In this document: piece by piece, positions 21,580 through 32,727 of the stretch
How the letters are laid out: every line of letters starts with the position of its first letter
Position numbering within the stretch: position 1 is the stretch's first letter
DNA from: Suillus spraguei
Lineage: Eukaryota; Basidiomycota; Agaricomycetes; Boletales; Suillaceae
Assembly: GCA_016800925.1 (NCBI GenBank)
Contig: JABCPU010000079.1
Coordinates: 150,835-214,834 of the forward strand
DNA: 64,000 bases
Direction of reading: 5' to 3'
Notes under the pieces: generated by a model
What the model was told of the DNA's origin: nothing
Database searches by the model: none
The model's input: only the letters and a program-made list of their open reading frames with translations
Translations under genes and position numbers: made by a program

Positions 21580-23480
21580 ATCTCTAACCCTGGGTCCACT
21601 CCCATACTTCATTCTGAACCCCATATCCCTATGTCAACTCCACCTCCTGTCACCACTACCCCCATTACTCCAACTCAGTGTCTCTCTCATACTTCTGACC
21701 TGAGCCCGAATCAACTACCATTTGAGATGCTTGACTTGGGCACACAAGTCGTAGGAGTCGTCGGACATGGACCCAGTCTGATGCAGTGCCCTCCCGCAGG
21801 GAAAATAGTCATTCAAGGAGTCCAAACATCTCTCATTGCACTTCATATGCAGGTCAGTATGATGTTTGTCCTCAAATTTTCACTCTAACAATGTTATTAC
21901 AGATATCAGATGGCCCATATTTTCTACACCTCTGTCAAATGGTGTCACAGACATCATGATGCATGATTACCCAGATCCTGCAACTCGGATGACAGATGCA
22001 AGTGCGAGGGACTCCTTGCTGATCCAATCACGAGCTACAAGTCCCCCAACTCCGAATCCGATCCTTACTTCCAGCCCCATGGTCACCCAAATCCACACCG
22101 CCATACCTGTGAAATTTTTGCCCCTGCCTGCTACTTCCAGTCCAATGGTCCCCCAGATTCCCACTTCTGTACCTGCGAAACCTTTGCCCCTGCCTGCTAC
22201 CATAGAAGATTGGCTCAATCAGCTTGTTGCACAGCGTTTTCTCAAATTGTCTCAAAATGTGTTGGCACCAGCTCTGAGGCATGCTGTTGATGCCTTGGTC
22301 CCTTCAATCGTTGAACAGTTGACAGATGGATTATCTGATGGTCTGAGAGCCTCTATTCATCCCCGGCCTCCTACTCGTAAGACAGATATTTTGTCAGACA
22401 CACAATCAAGTGATGACGAGGATGGTTTGAAACCTCACCTTCGCCGCAAGCACCCTGGCAAGCGAGGCTTGAAGAATCATTTACATGTACACTTTTTCAT
22501 TTCAGAATTAACTCAAGCTTATTTGTCACTTGGGTCGCATTCTGCACCTATCTATGAGAGAAAGGGCTCTTAAAAGGCAAAAACAATTTGCTGCCCCAAT
22601 CTCCTCCAGAAGAAACTGTTCGAGCCTTCAACAAGGACAATGATAGTTGTCCCACTGTGGGCGACCTCTCTGTTGATTGGAGCGACTCACTGAAGAAATC
22701 ACCTTGGAACACAGAGGTGGTAAACCTCCTGGCAGTCGATTTTCAATGAAGGTCAATAGCAGCATATACTCTAAAGTGGTTTTCAATGACAAAACCATGA
22801 GCCTCGACAATCTGCGCCTATTGTGCATCAATAAACTACACCATACTCAAACAATGTATCGACTACGCGCACAGCTCAGCACATATTCTCATCTTGAAGA
22901 CATGGATCATGCCTCCCATGAAATGTTAGCACGAAATGAGCAAAGGCAACACCTAGATAGGTCTAATACTCGAAAACATGGGGTAGGTTCGGTTCCCATC
23001 ACAGCATCTAACCACTCAATTTCTTTTGTAGACACTCCAGAGATGTTGAAAAATAGTAGAAAAAAATTGCCATCAAAATCCCAAAACTTGGGACACGATC
23101 ATGCGTGTCATTGAGCAATTAAATATTGATGGTATGAGTGGGGATGAAACTGATACCCCACCTGGGGTGTTACCGAGGTTACAAGGTGAGTTGGCATTCC
23201 TTGGCTCAGTTCTGACATCACTCAGTTATTGCATGCCATGGAATCCTTCACGCCAGCTACTTACGAAGAAAATATGACCGTCCCTATTGGGAATTTATCC
23301 CTTCCATGTATCTTGGAGCAGAAACGCACAGCCCACAATTCCATTGCAATTCAGAAGCTTCCACGCAACTGGTATGATGACACCTGGTATAAAGCCAATT
23401 CGAGTAGTGCTCACGCATTCCTGGGTGTTCACAAGGCATTTAACATCCCACAATTGGAGCCATATCATTCTCGCTCATAA
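21580..23480 (+). pseudogene. Central hypothetical gene, left copy
   Basis: A Pro/Thr/Ser-rich first exon (about 21580-21849) ends at a GTCAGT donor; the next exon starts after a TTACAG acceptor (21902). Two imperfect ~66-bp repeats encode the TSSPMVxQIxTxxPxKxLPLP motif. Further on are VEQLTDGLSDGLRA, SDDEDGLKPHLRRKHP, a segment with VVFNDKTMSLDNLRLL, and near 23400 NWYDDTWYKANSS. The order resembles a widespread Agaricomycete hypothetical family that ends with an NxYxxxWY motif. Frames are broken by several stops. Function unknown. It points toward the palindrome centre. Confidence 0.6.
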
Positions 23481-24145
23481 CTTGTATTGTAAAATTGTCA
23501 CCTGTTAGTGGGGAAGGCAATCAGTAGATAGTCAAAGATCTGAATCGACGTATCCAATATGAATATAGAATGTGACAATTTCAGCCCATACTGTCATATT
23601 GATATATCCAAACTGGCTTATTAGCCAAAAACCCTGATACATCATTCAGTTTAGCCATCCACTATGGCACTGCCCAGGTTGATGTATCCTTGGTGAATCC
23701 CAGGTATACATCATTCCCAGCATATTTTCACATTTTTGGCCACCTATACCTCCCCACAATATTCTCACACTCCATAGCTCCGCATTTTGGCCACCTCCAA
23801 TTTTGGTGTTGTGGGAATTCCCACAGTAGGTGGCCCAAAAATGCGGAGCTATGGAGTGTGAGAATATTGTGGGAGGTATAGGTGGCCAAAAATGTGAAAA
23901 TATGCTGGGAATGATGTATACCTGGGATTCACCAAGGATACATCAACCTGGGCAGTGCCATAGTGGATGGCTAAACTGAATGATGTATCAGGGTTTTTGG
24001 CTAATAAGCCAGTTTGGATATATCAATATGACAGTATGGGCTGAAATTGTCACATTCTATATTCATATTGGATACGTCGATTCAGATCTTTGACTATCTA
24101 CTGATTGCCTTCCCCCACTAACAGGTGACAATTTTACAATACAAG
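23481..24145. other. Non-coding palindrome centre
   Basis: The two arms meet here. About 300 bp on each side are nearly identical in reverse complement. The left side has an extra ~11 bp near 23797-23808. No gene is seen. Confidence 0.85.
23810..23825. repeat. Perfect 16-bp palindrome at the arm junction
   Basis: TGTGGGAATTCCCACA is its own reverse complement and is the symmetry centre of the inverted duplication. There is no unique spacer between the arms. Confidence 0.9.
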
Positions 24146-26050
24146 TTATGAGCGAGAATGATATGGCTCCAAATGTGGGATGTTAAATGCCTTGTGAACA
24201 CCCAGGAATGCGCGAGCACTACTCGAATTGGCTTTATACCAGGTGTCATCATACCAGTTGCGTGGAAGCTTCTGAATTGCAATGGAATTGTGGGCTGTGC
24301 ATTTCTGCTCCAAGATACATGGAAGGGATAAATTCCCAATAGGGACAGTCATATTTTCTTCATAAGTAGCTGGTGTGAAGGATTCCACAGCATGCAATAA
24401 CTGAGTGATGTCAGAACTGAGCCAAGGAATGCCAACTCACCTTGTAACCTTCGGTGACACCCAGGTGGGGTATCAGTTTCATCCCCACTCATACCATCAA
24501 TATTTAATTGCTCAATGACACACATGATCGTGTCCCAAGTTTCGGGATTTCGATGGCAATTTTTTTCTACTATTTTTCAACATCTCTGGAGCGTCTACAA
24601 AAGAAATTGAGTGGTTAGATGCTGTGATGGGAACCGAACCTACCCCATGTTTTCGAGTATTAGACCTATCTAGGTGTTGCCTTCGCTCATTTCGTGCTAA
24701 CATTTCATGGGAGGCATGATCCATGTCTTCAAGATGAGAATATGTGCTGAGCTGTGCGTGTAGTCGATACATTGTTTGAGTATGGTGTAGTTTATTGATG
24801 CACAATAGGCGCAGATTGTCGAGGCTCATGGTTTTGTCATTGAAAACCACTTTAGAGTATATGCCGCTATTGACCTTCATTTGAAAATCGACTGCCAGGA
24901 GGTTTACCACCTCTGTGTTCCAAGGTAATTTCTTCAGTGAGTCGCTCCAATCAACAGAGAGGTCGCCCACAGTGGGATAACTATCATTGTCCTTGTTGAA
25001 GGCTCGAACAGTTTCTTCTGGAGGAGATTGGGGCAGTGAATTGTTTTTGCCTTTTAAGAGCCCTTTCTCTCATAGATAGGTGCAGAATGCGACCTAAGTG
25101 ACAAATAAGCTTGAGTTAATTCTGAAATGAAAAAGTGTACATGTAAATGATTCTTCAAGCCTCGCTTGCCAGGGTGCTTGTGGCGAAGGTGAGGTTTCAA
25201 ACCATCCTCGTCATCACTTGATTGTGTGTCTGACGAAATATCTGTCTTATGAGTAGGAGGCCGGGGATGAATAGAGGCTCTCAGACCATCAGATAATCCA
25301 TCTGTCAACTGTTCAACGATTGAAGGGACCAAGGCATCAACAGCATGCCTCAGAGCTGGTGCCAATACATTTTGAGACAATTTGAGAAAACGCTGTGCAA
25401 CAAGCTGATCAAGCCAATCTTCTATGGTAGCAGGCAGGGGCAAAGGTTTTGCAGGTACAGAAGTGGGAATCTGGGGGACCATGGACTGGAAGTAGCAGGC
25501 AGGGGCAAAAAATTTCACAGGTATGGCAGTGTGGATTTGGGTGACCGTGGGGCTGGAAGTAAGGATCGGATTCAGAGTTGGGGGACTTGTAGTGTGATTG
25601 GATCGGTGAGGAGTTCCTCGCACTTGCATCTGTCATCCGAGTTGCAGGATCTGGGTAATCATGCCATCGTGATGTCTGTGACATCGTTTGACAGAGGTGT
25701 AGAAAATATGGGCCATCTGATATCTGTAATAACATTGTTAGAGTGAAAATTTGAGGACAAACATCATACTGACCTGCATATGAAGTCGATGAGAGATGTT
25801 GGACTCCTTGAACGACTATTTTCCCTGTGGGAGGGCACTGCATCAGACTGGGTCCATGTCCGACGACTCCTACGACTTGTGTGCCCAAGGTCAAGCATCT
25901 CAAACGGTAGTTGATTCGGGCTCAGGTCAGAAGTATGAGAGAGACACCGAGTTGGAGTAATGGGGGTAGTGGCGACAGGAGGTGGAGTTGACATAGGGAT
26001 ATGGGGTTTCAGAATGAAGTATGGGAGTGGACCCAGGGTTAGAGATTTGG
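24146..26050 (-). pseudogene. Central hypothetical gene, right copy
   Basis: The reverse-complement partner of 21580-23480, nearly identical at its 3' end. Pieces lie at 26050-25764 (Pro-rich first exon), 25903-25054 in two frames, 24970-24512 and 24397-24146. A stop that interrupts the left copy after the first intron is absent here, but a one-base shift near 25480 breaks it instead. The two copies therefore decayed independently. Function not recognised. Confidence 0.6.
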
Positions 26051-26055
26051 AACGG

Positions 26056-27015
26056 TGTAAGCGAGAAAAGCCATGCTGACCATCAAAAACCCTGTTTTTC
26101 AACAAGTGTCTTGTTAACGTCTGTGGCAGCAACTGATGAATTTCCTTATAGCGACGAAATAGCCTTTTTGCTCCGCTAAGGCAGAACTGTTCTTCTCCCA
26201 TGAACCCTTACCAGATCCTCGCGCTGATGCCCTCATGTCCCGTCCTATTCCATCTAGAATCCATTGGTGCATAGTTACCTCACTTCCACCGTTACTAAAC
26301 CCATGGCAGGATTTATCTTACATCTCAAGGGCTGCTGCACGCTGTGCGCCTCATAATTAAGTACCCTGTTATTTTCTTTCTTGCTACTGGACTCACATAG
26401 CTATCTCGTACGCGCTCGCATATGTTAAAAAAGGACGGAATATACAAACCGTTACTTTTACTTCCCATTACATCCTTCACTAGGACTTAGTATCAGAAAC
26501 ACTCGCTAGTCGCAATCTATTTGCCCTTTGAACTTTTCTCTGTTTGAACTTTGCTCATTGATTTAACAGCCGTAACTTTACTGCTCGAAGTACCGGCGCA
26601 ACTTTCGACTTCACTACTCATAACCGAACCGCAGCCAGTGATCTCACTGGGTCATTTTCTCTCTTCACCTGCATTCCTGCTCATACGGAGTTACTGCTAC
26701 CACTACCACACCACCAGTAGTAATAACATTTTTCGTCTCGCCCAAGTAACTTTGTTCTTGCTCTCACTAGCTAACCGTTGCAGCTATCCTTACCATGCAT
26801 GTACTGCTGACACCGTGCTAGTACCACTGATATACCGCTACTGCCGCTAACCTCAGAAGTTGGAATCCTCATTGCCATATTAGTACTTCATTGTTTCCTT
26901 CGCACTAACTTTGAAGGAATTGCTTCTATTTGCAGTCCTCTTGGGTCAAACATCTCACTTGCGCCTTCAGTAGGATTAACGCTGTGCTTAGGCCAGTGCT
27001 TGTTTCTTTGTTTCA
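26056..27015 (+). repeat. LTR-C, right copy
   Basis: A 960-bp partner of 20626-21570, in plus orientation from TGTAAGCGAG to TTTGTTTCA, followed by a primer site TGGAGCCCACC at 27018. Confidence 0.8.
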
Positions 27016-28541
27016 ATTGGAGCCCACCATGAGGGAATCTTTTGGTATAGTTTTGATTTTGCTTAACACCACTTACTGCTTTTTTTTTGCATGTTACCGC
27101 AGTTTTTACCGCACATTCCCACGCTGTATTCACACGCTACGGACAGTATGGCCGGCGCATTTTTCATGCCTGTGGCTACCTCAGATGCAGCTCCGCACTT
27201 TGGCAGCAACACTAGTGAACTACTGACCTTCTTCGCTACTGTAGATCAACTTTCAGACAAAGCTGGAATTACCGAGACGGCTCGCATCAAGTTTGTGGTC
27301 AGATACACTGACTCAGACGACGCTGATTTATGGAGAGACTTACCAGAATACGACGGTGACAACTTTGAGGTTTTCGCTAACGCAGTTTTTATTGTTTTCC
27401 CCAGAATGTTGCTCAGGCACCTTTACATGTGCTAGTACTGGTGAAGCGGCCGCTCCGCTGGCAGAACCCTATGAGGGTGACGCTATTGAGAGGCCAGACG
27501 CACCACAACTGGCGGTTAAGCATATTTCACCTGCGGTAAGTACTGATATTGTTTCAGCCCCTATTGCACTACCTTTCGATGAAATTGCACCTTTGGCAGT
27601 TGATAACGGCCTCAAATCGCTCATGGTTTCCGACGGCACTGTTCGCTCGCACACAGTGGCAGATATTGAACACTACCGGCGGTCATCTGATCAGAGTTTG
27701 TTTGCAGAGATACCTTGTTATGGTGACACTACCGCGTTTTTCACCATTTGCAGTATTTGCTCTTCGGCAGATTGCCTATGTGCCGTACTTGATGCACGGC
27801 AGCAAGCGGACGACCCGCACAGCTCGCTTACATGCTTAGACTACTGCAGCGACAAGCTGGACACTCCGGCGGCTGATACAGATGTGTTTTGTGCTGATAT
27901 ACCCCCGATACCGCAGTTTTCGCCAATTTTGGACCTGGCACTTGAAGAATGCAATATTACTGCTGACTATTTTACCGCCGCAGACAGCCCTAGTACTCAG
28001 GAAGACAGCGCTGACAAACCAGCGGCACTTTTACTGCATGGTTATAGTACCACGGACTTGCCAAACTACTGCATTTTAGCCCCTGACGCAGTTTTAGCCA
28101 GTTTACCAGTTCCCTGCAGTTTACCGCTCGCCCGGACGCTACCCAGCGTTGCTGCGGCAATAGTACAAAGCCTAGCGACCCCAATCAAGCCACCGCTGAA
28201 GCCATTGATTGATATACCAGCCACTGACATTGATTTTACCTTGCATTACCGCATTTTTAGCCTTACTGCTGTTACCGAGCCTATTGTTGGCTGGCAGTAC
28301 TTAGTATTTTCGTTCCAGAATATTTACCGCTGTTACCGGCGGCATATTGCTAACCTAATTATGTTTATTACGCAGTATTACCGGCCCTCGCATGCCAGCA
28401 TCACTCTGTGCAAGTATGAGAGCACAACTCGCGGCTTTCACTGCCGGCAAAGAAGCTGAAGACAGACAAGCGACCAGCAACCTAGCACGCACCTATACCC
28501 CACCGCAGACAGCCCACTGCGATCTATTACACCACACATAT
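27016..28541 (+). mobile_element. Gag-only element C, internal region, right copy
   Basis: Primer site, leader with a T-run, and a single long coding region. The element breaks off at about 28541, where a scrambled LTR-A remnant begins. In the left arm the sequence instead continues into the element's 3' region. Confidence 0.75.
27091..28459 (+). CDS. Gag-like polyprotein of element C, one frameshift
   Basis: The frame opens at 27091 and shifts near 27390-27410, where the right copy has an extra T in a run; it then stays open to the stop at 28459. The whole would be about 450 residues. The N-terminal part is the Gag capsid-like domain. The middle is acidic and Cys/Asp rich (for example CSICSSADCLCAV). 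The C-terminus is basic and ends with a GFHCRQRS segment similar to the end of element B. No protease or polymerase motif is present. The single frameshift may be a private lesion of this arm. Confidence 0.65.
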
Positions 28542-28543
28542 AT

Positions 28544-28628
28544 GTATGATTGTAACAGCAGTTGAACTTCCCAGCAGACTGGCTGTGTCTTATCACTGTT
28601 GCTGGTGATGCCACCCCAGTTCGTAACA
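28544..28628. mobile_element. Rearranged LTR-A remnant
   Basis: A 14-bp LTR-A end in one orientation (28544-28557) is joined to the last 71 bp of an LTR-A in the opposite orientation (28558-28628). The left arm has a complete 472-bp LTR-A at this site. The right arm therefore suffered a deletion or inversion here. Confidence 0.7.
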
Positions 28629-29209
28629 CCAAGTACATATGATTTAGGATATAAGCACCACGTACCCCGCACAATACAGTACCTGATTTTACACCATTGC
28701 ATGTACTATAGGTCAGGATTATTGTCTAGCTCTGGATCCACCCAGTAGTAGACATAGTCTTTAAAGTTCCTTATCGCTCGTTCTCCGTTACCACTGGCAT
28801 ACTGCTGGACTTTTGACTGTTATTTTGACTGAACTTCTCATGCACCGCTACTTTACTGCTGAAAGTACTGCGGCTTTCTTTACTGTTTCTTTGCACCGCT
28901 CACAACCTTACTGCTACCGCAGATATCATCGCTCAATGCAACTGTTTCTGACTATATCTCGACCACGGTAGCACTGCTACACATGACACTAGTTCTGGTG
29001 GCATCATCACTGATCGCGGCAACTTACTGCTGACCACAATGCTTCTTTCGCACATAAGTTGACTCGAACTCGACCATACTAATAGGCATCCCCCTTTAGG
29101 GTCGAACACTCTTGTTCTCACAAGTGAAGCAGACTAGACAGAGTGCAAGACTCACATACTAACTTAGGAGGTAGTTTATCTACAGCCCAGGTTAGGTTGT
29201 ATCTTTACA
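28629..29209 (+). repeat. LTR-B, right-arm partial copy
   Basis: About 580 bp, ending GGTTGTATCTTTACA. It is followed by the element B primer site at 29212 (TGGAGCCCAC). It mirrors 7614-8119 of the left arm. Confidence 0.8.
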
Positions 29210-29304
29210 ACTGGAGCCCACTGCGAGGGGGTCCTTTGGTATAGTTTTTTTCTTGTCTTAATCACTTACCGCACGCTTGTCACCGCAGTCATTACCGCAC
29301 TGCT

Positions 29305-29956
29305 ATGCTACTGATAAGTATGTCTGATAGATTTTGCATGCCACTGCACTGCACAGCAGCGGCACCATACTTCGATGGTAACCCAAGAGAATTGCTAATG
29401 TTCCTCGCTACTGTAGATGAGTTGGCAGACTTGGCCGGCATTGCTGATAAAGCACACATCAAGGCAGCTATATGCTATGCAGACCCTGACAAAGCAGAAG
29501 TATGGGAATGTCTTGACGAATACAACGGTAACAGCTTTGTAGACTTTGCTAACGCTATCTTGCACTTGTACTGTTAAGACTGTACTCAAGGGTAGAGAGA
29601 TCCGAAGGGCTTTGGCCTCAGTTCGTGCACTGTGCCCCTTTCTCGAGTAATGCCCCTTATTTCAATGTGGTCCTATTACATTTAACCACACAGTTACTGC
29701 TGAAGCAGTCGCTCCGCTGGCAGACCCCTATCAGGGAAACACTATTGAGCACTCTGACGCTGACATACTGCAACAAGTTACAGCATTGGAAATCACTACC
29801 GCTGAGCAAGTATCGCTACTGCTCAAAGATACCGCACCACTGGTGGTTCAGCAGTTGCTAATGGCACCAAGTACAGACAGCACTATGCTACCTGCACTAT
29901 CGCGCGAGGATACGGCATCTCTGCCAGTCCAAGTGCTTGACAAAGTTTGTCCCTGA
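29305..29956 (+). pseudogene. Element B gag, disrupted by LTR-D fragment
   Basis: The frame starts at 29305 and matches the left copy (6904-6338) until about residue 89. There the inserted sequence at 29572-29664 brings an in-frame stop. Gag sequence resumes at 29665 and reaches the same CCC TGA end at about 29956. The left copy shows what the undamaged frame was. Confidence 0.75.
29572..29664 (+). mobile_element. 93-bp LTR-D fragment
   Basis: The sequence TGTTAAGACTG through CCTTATTTCA matches the first 93 bp of the solo LTR-D at 36489-37257 (minus orientation there). It is absent from the left arm, so it arrived or was generated after duplication. A few target bases seem to have been lost. 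Confidence 0.75.
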
Positions 29957-30588
29957 ATGAAAATGAACCACACTATACTGACGACACTGTGTTTTGCACC
30001 ATTTATATAGACAGCGATGCATACCACTTGCTAGAAGAAACAGATGAAACAGCAATTGACTTGGTTAGCACTGACATTTTACTGACAGAACTCTTGATGG
30101 TCATGGAGCCTGAACGCTCTCAAGATGAAGTACCACAGACCGCTAGCGCTGATAGTGAAGAAGTTATAGAAGTATCACTGGAAAGGTATAGTATAGTAGA
30201 AGTGCCGATGCATACCGCAGAAGCAACATTTAATGCTCAAACCTTTACCACACATTTACCACTGACATCTAAAGAAATGTTCAACACAGGAGCTATTCAG
30301 CTGAACTTGCAGACCGCACGTGCCTACCGCTGTATGTTGACCGCTGCATTAGTATGCAAAGATGATGGTCTTATCAAGCCATACTGCGTTCCTAGCCTTA
30401 CTGCAGCTAGAAGGTTTATTATCGACTACCAGCATACGTTCCTGTGGCAGATGACGAAGCGCAGCCTACCGCCCGCTAGTTGTCCGCCAACTATCGTCCC
30501 ACAGTACTGCAGGCCATTGCATGCTTGCATAGCGCTATGGCAGTACGAACGCAGATCACACAGTTTCCATTGCAGAAGAAGAAGCTAA
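29947..30588 (+). CDS. Element B second ORF, right copy
   Basis: A frame of 213 residues entered in the -1 frame at the gag end, longer than its left partner (194). It has an acidic half followed by a region with CVPSLTAARRFIIDYQHTF and a basic end HSFHCRRRS. The end resembles the element C protein. No ATG near the start, no enzyme motif. Confidence 0.55.
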   Translation: MSLNENEPHYTDDTVFCTIYIDSDAYHLLEETDETAIDLVSTDILLTELLMVMEPERSQDEVPQTASADSEEVIEVSLERYSIVEVPMHTAEATFNAQTFTTHLPLTSKEMFNTGAIQLNLQTARAYRCMLTAALVCKDDGLIKPYCVPSLTAARRFIIDYQHTFLWQMTKRSLPPASCPPTIVPQYCRPLHACIALWQYERRSHSFHCRRRS

Positions 30589-31330
30589 CCCCAGAAGTCA
30601 AGCGTCAAAGACCCAAGCACGTATACCCGCCAGCAGAAACCCCAATGGCATCATTCATTACCCTACCGCCACCGACATTCACTAATACCACCCTCGTTAC
30701 TTGATCATAAGAACAAAGAAAAGAATATTGCACACATACAATAGTCTCTGTTTTACCCCGGGTTTTGTCCAGCGATCAGTTTCACACTTTCAAATGCACA
30801 CCCACACAGCATCACTTACATACATTAGCACTAACAAGCGCACAGACTTTTATTATGGTATGAAGGACTATATCAATTGGACAAGGAATACCCTGCACCG
30901 CTAAAGTACTATACACCTTTTTCTTTGAATGCGTAGGCAGCACACCGCGCCCATTAATTGATAAGACAGGAGATATCATGCCGAAGCTTACCACGGCGGC
31001 AATACTGCAGGCATAGATGAAGATAGCGCAACAAAGAAGACAAAATGAGCAGAACCTCGCACAGATTTGCAGTATCAGTTCAATTTTTGTTTACCATGAG
31101 CAAGCACTTACTATACATTACCGTTTACCTTAGGCGTCAAATGGACTATGACTGGTGCTAGGACTTGGACATGGAGGCATTGGACTTATTGGACCTCTAT
31201 GGACTTCAGGCATTCACACTTTTTTCTGGAGCCGCCAGGACCCCTATCATTGCGGCAACTATGCTATAGTACAAGTATGAAGAAGCTAAGGTACAAGTAC
31301 AGTGGAAAAAGAAGAGAAAGACTAAAGTAA

Positions 31331-32122
31331 CTACTGTAAGTGGCACCTCTTTTGGCGGCGGTTCATACAGCCACAGAGAAAGTTCATGTTTCCCGCCAAC
31401 TCCCTCATCATTCCCTCTATCTGTATAAACCGCGCCTGGGCCTCTTCCAGCCTTGCTGCCATCAGGAAGTCCAGATTCTCACCCTCCAAGTCTTGAAGAT
31501 GCTGCACTACATTCATGAACTCTTCCTCAGAGTCTCCCTCCACCACTGCAACAGACTGCATCTTGGCAGCAATTTTTGCTGGGCGGGAGGGAGAAGCGAT
31601 CACCACTGGCTCACCGTCAGTCACCTCAATGACTTCATCCAGTTTCTTGGATTGTACCACAGCGGCACTCTTGGATGTGCTGGCAGCAGCGACCACAGGC
31701 GGCGTCTTTGCTGCAGGACATGTTCTTTTGCGATGAACTAAAGTCAAAATGAGTTAGCAACAGTCAAGTCAAGAAAAGAAGTAAAGACTTACCGGTGTTA
31801 TGTGAACACCTGTGTTTATACTTGCGACAATGGTCGCAGACCTTGCCCTCCTCACCGGTGCAAATGTGGTCCCCCTTGGCACAGGTCCCACACTTGGTCT
31901 TGTGGCGAGGACCACCAACAGACATGCATCCGACCTTTGGCTAAACGAGATCAGTAACAGCTAAGTCACAAGAGAAATAGGAAACTTACCAGCGGTTGCT
32001 CTATCACAACCTCTAGAGACTTCAGTGAAGAAGGCCGCGCTACCTTCTTGGGTGCAGGCGCTTCCTCCTCCTCCTCCTCTTCCTCCTCAGGCTCTTCCTT
32101 CAAAGCCTGCTTCTTCCCCTTC
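31331..32122 (-). pseudogene. Zn2Cys6 zinc-cluster gene, 3' part, right copy
   Basis: Minus-strand exons are at 32122-31990, 31940-31793 and 31737-31331, with introns of 49 and 55 bp. The frame is open through all three. The zinc cluster C-x2-C-x6-C-x7-C-x2-C-x6-C is complete in exon 2. The 5' part is split off by the 15.9-kb chromovirus (32123-48050) inserted in the Lys-rich part of exon 1; the remaining N-terminal codons lie at 48235-48051 and join in frame after removal of one CCTTC copy. Probably a DNA-binding protein before disruption. Confidence 0.8.
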
Positions 32123-32595
32123 TGTTATAATCGTATGTGCCCCTATTCATTTTCTCTTTCAACTCTATCTTGTATATTATGTAATGCGATTCCGACTCAT
32201 ATGCTCAACGCATCTGTACTATAGTGGCCTTCCTTCTTTGGATACGCACTTACATTCTCACGTCTCTCTTGGTCCATGCACACATATTGGCTTATTTAAG
32301 CACATTGTATTATGCTTGTATTCTTCACTTTAATCTTACTGGGTTTTACCTGGAATATCCTTCGCTTAGGTCTCCAACCTCAGTTGTCTGAATCGTCTCT
32401 AAGTCTAAGCACTCCTTAGCCTTAGTCTCTATTCTACTGATCATCTTAGAGTTGCGACTCTTTGATCGAACCTTTGATCTTATGCAGAACACTTCCTAGT
32501 GGTAGTCCTCATTCTCCTTTGAACATAGTCGAACCTCCCAGCAGACCAGCTATGTCTTATTACTGTTGCTGGTGATGCCACCCCAGTTCATAACA
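32123..32595 (+). repeat. LTR-A, 5' LTR of old element
   Basis: 473 bp, TGTTAT start and ATAACA end (decayed from TGTTAC/GTAACA). A TATTTAAG box near 32293 precedes ACTTTAATCTT (32327-32337) by about 34 bp, the likely transcription start. Confidence 0.92.
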
Positions 32596-32607
32596 AAAGA
32601 TTAAAGT
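32596..32607 (+). other. Self-complementary primer-binding site
   Basis: AAAGATTAAAGT directly after the 5' LTR. Eleven bases are complementary to ACTTTAATCTT at 32327-32337 in the LTR, as in Tf1-type self-priming. No tRNA-type TGG follows the LTR. Confidence 0.75.
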
Positions 32608-32727
32608 ACCGTTGATCATTGATTATCCAGTCTTTGACCTCCCTGGAAACCTCATAAAGCCCTAACGGACAGCAAGACTGCGCGTGTAGGCACCGAGAAA
32701 GCATAACTCACCAAACGATTCACCATT

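Larger units (their letters stand above)
1..23817. repeat. Left arm of giant inverted duplication
   Basis: The sequence from position 1 to the centre at 23817 reappears in reverse complement from 23818 to about 36296. Matching landmarks are 1 with about 36296, the LTR at 3701-4172 with 32123-32595, the Zn2Cys6 exon 4558-4964 with 31331-31737, gag 6338-6904 with 29305-29577, LTR-C 20626-21570 with 26056-27015, and the central gene 22573 with 25054. The left arm has about 10.5 kb (roughly 8.6-19.1 kb) without counterpart. The arm probably continues beyond the window start. Confidence 0.93.
29210..31330 (+). mobile_element. Gag-only element B, internal region, right copy
   Basis: The mirror of 4965-6999, with primer site, gag, second ORF and 3' region. 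It is disrupted in gag by a 93-bp LTR-D fragment. The 3' boundary near the Zn2Cys6 gene is not defined. Confidence 0.7.

Noticed and set aside
29212..29231. Assigning a specific tRNA to the TGGAGCCCAC primer site
   Set aside because: I cannot match the acceptor stem to a given tRNA without the host tRNA set.
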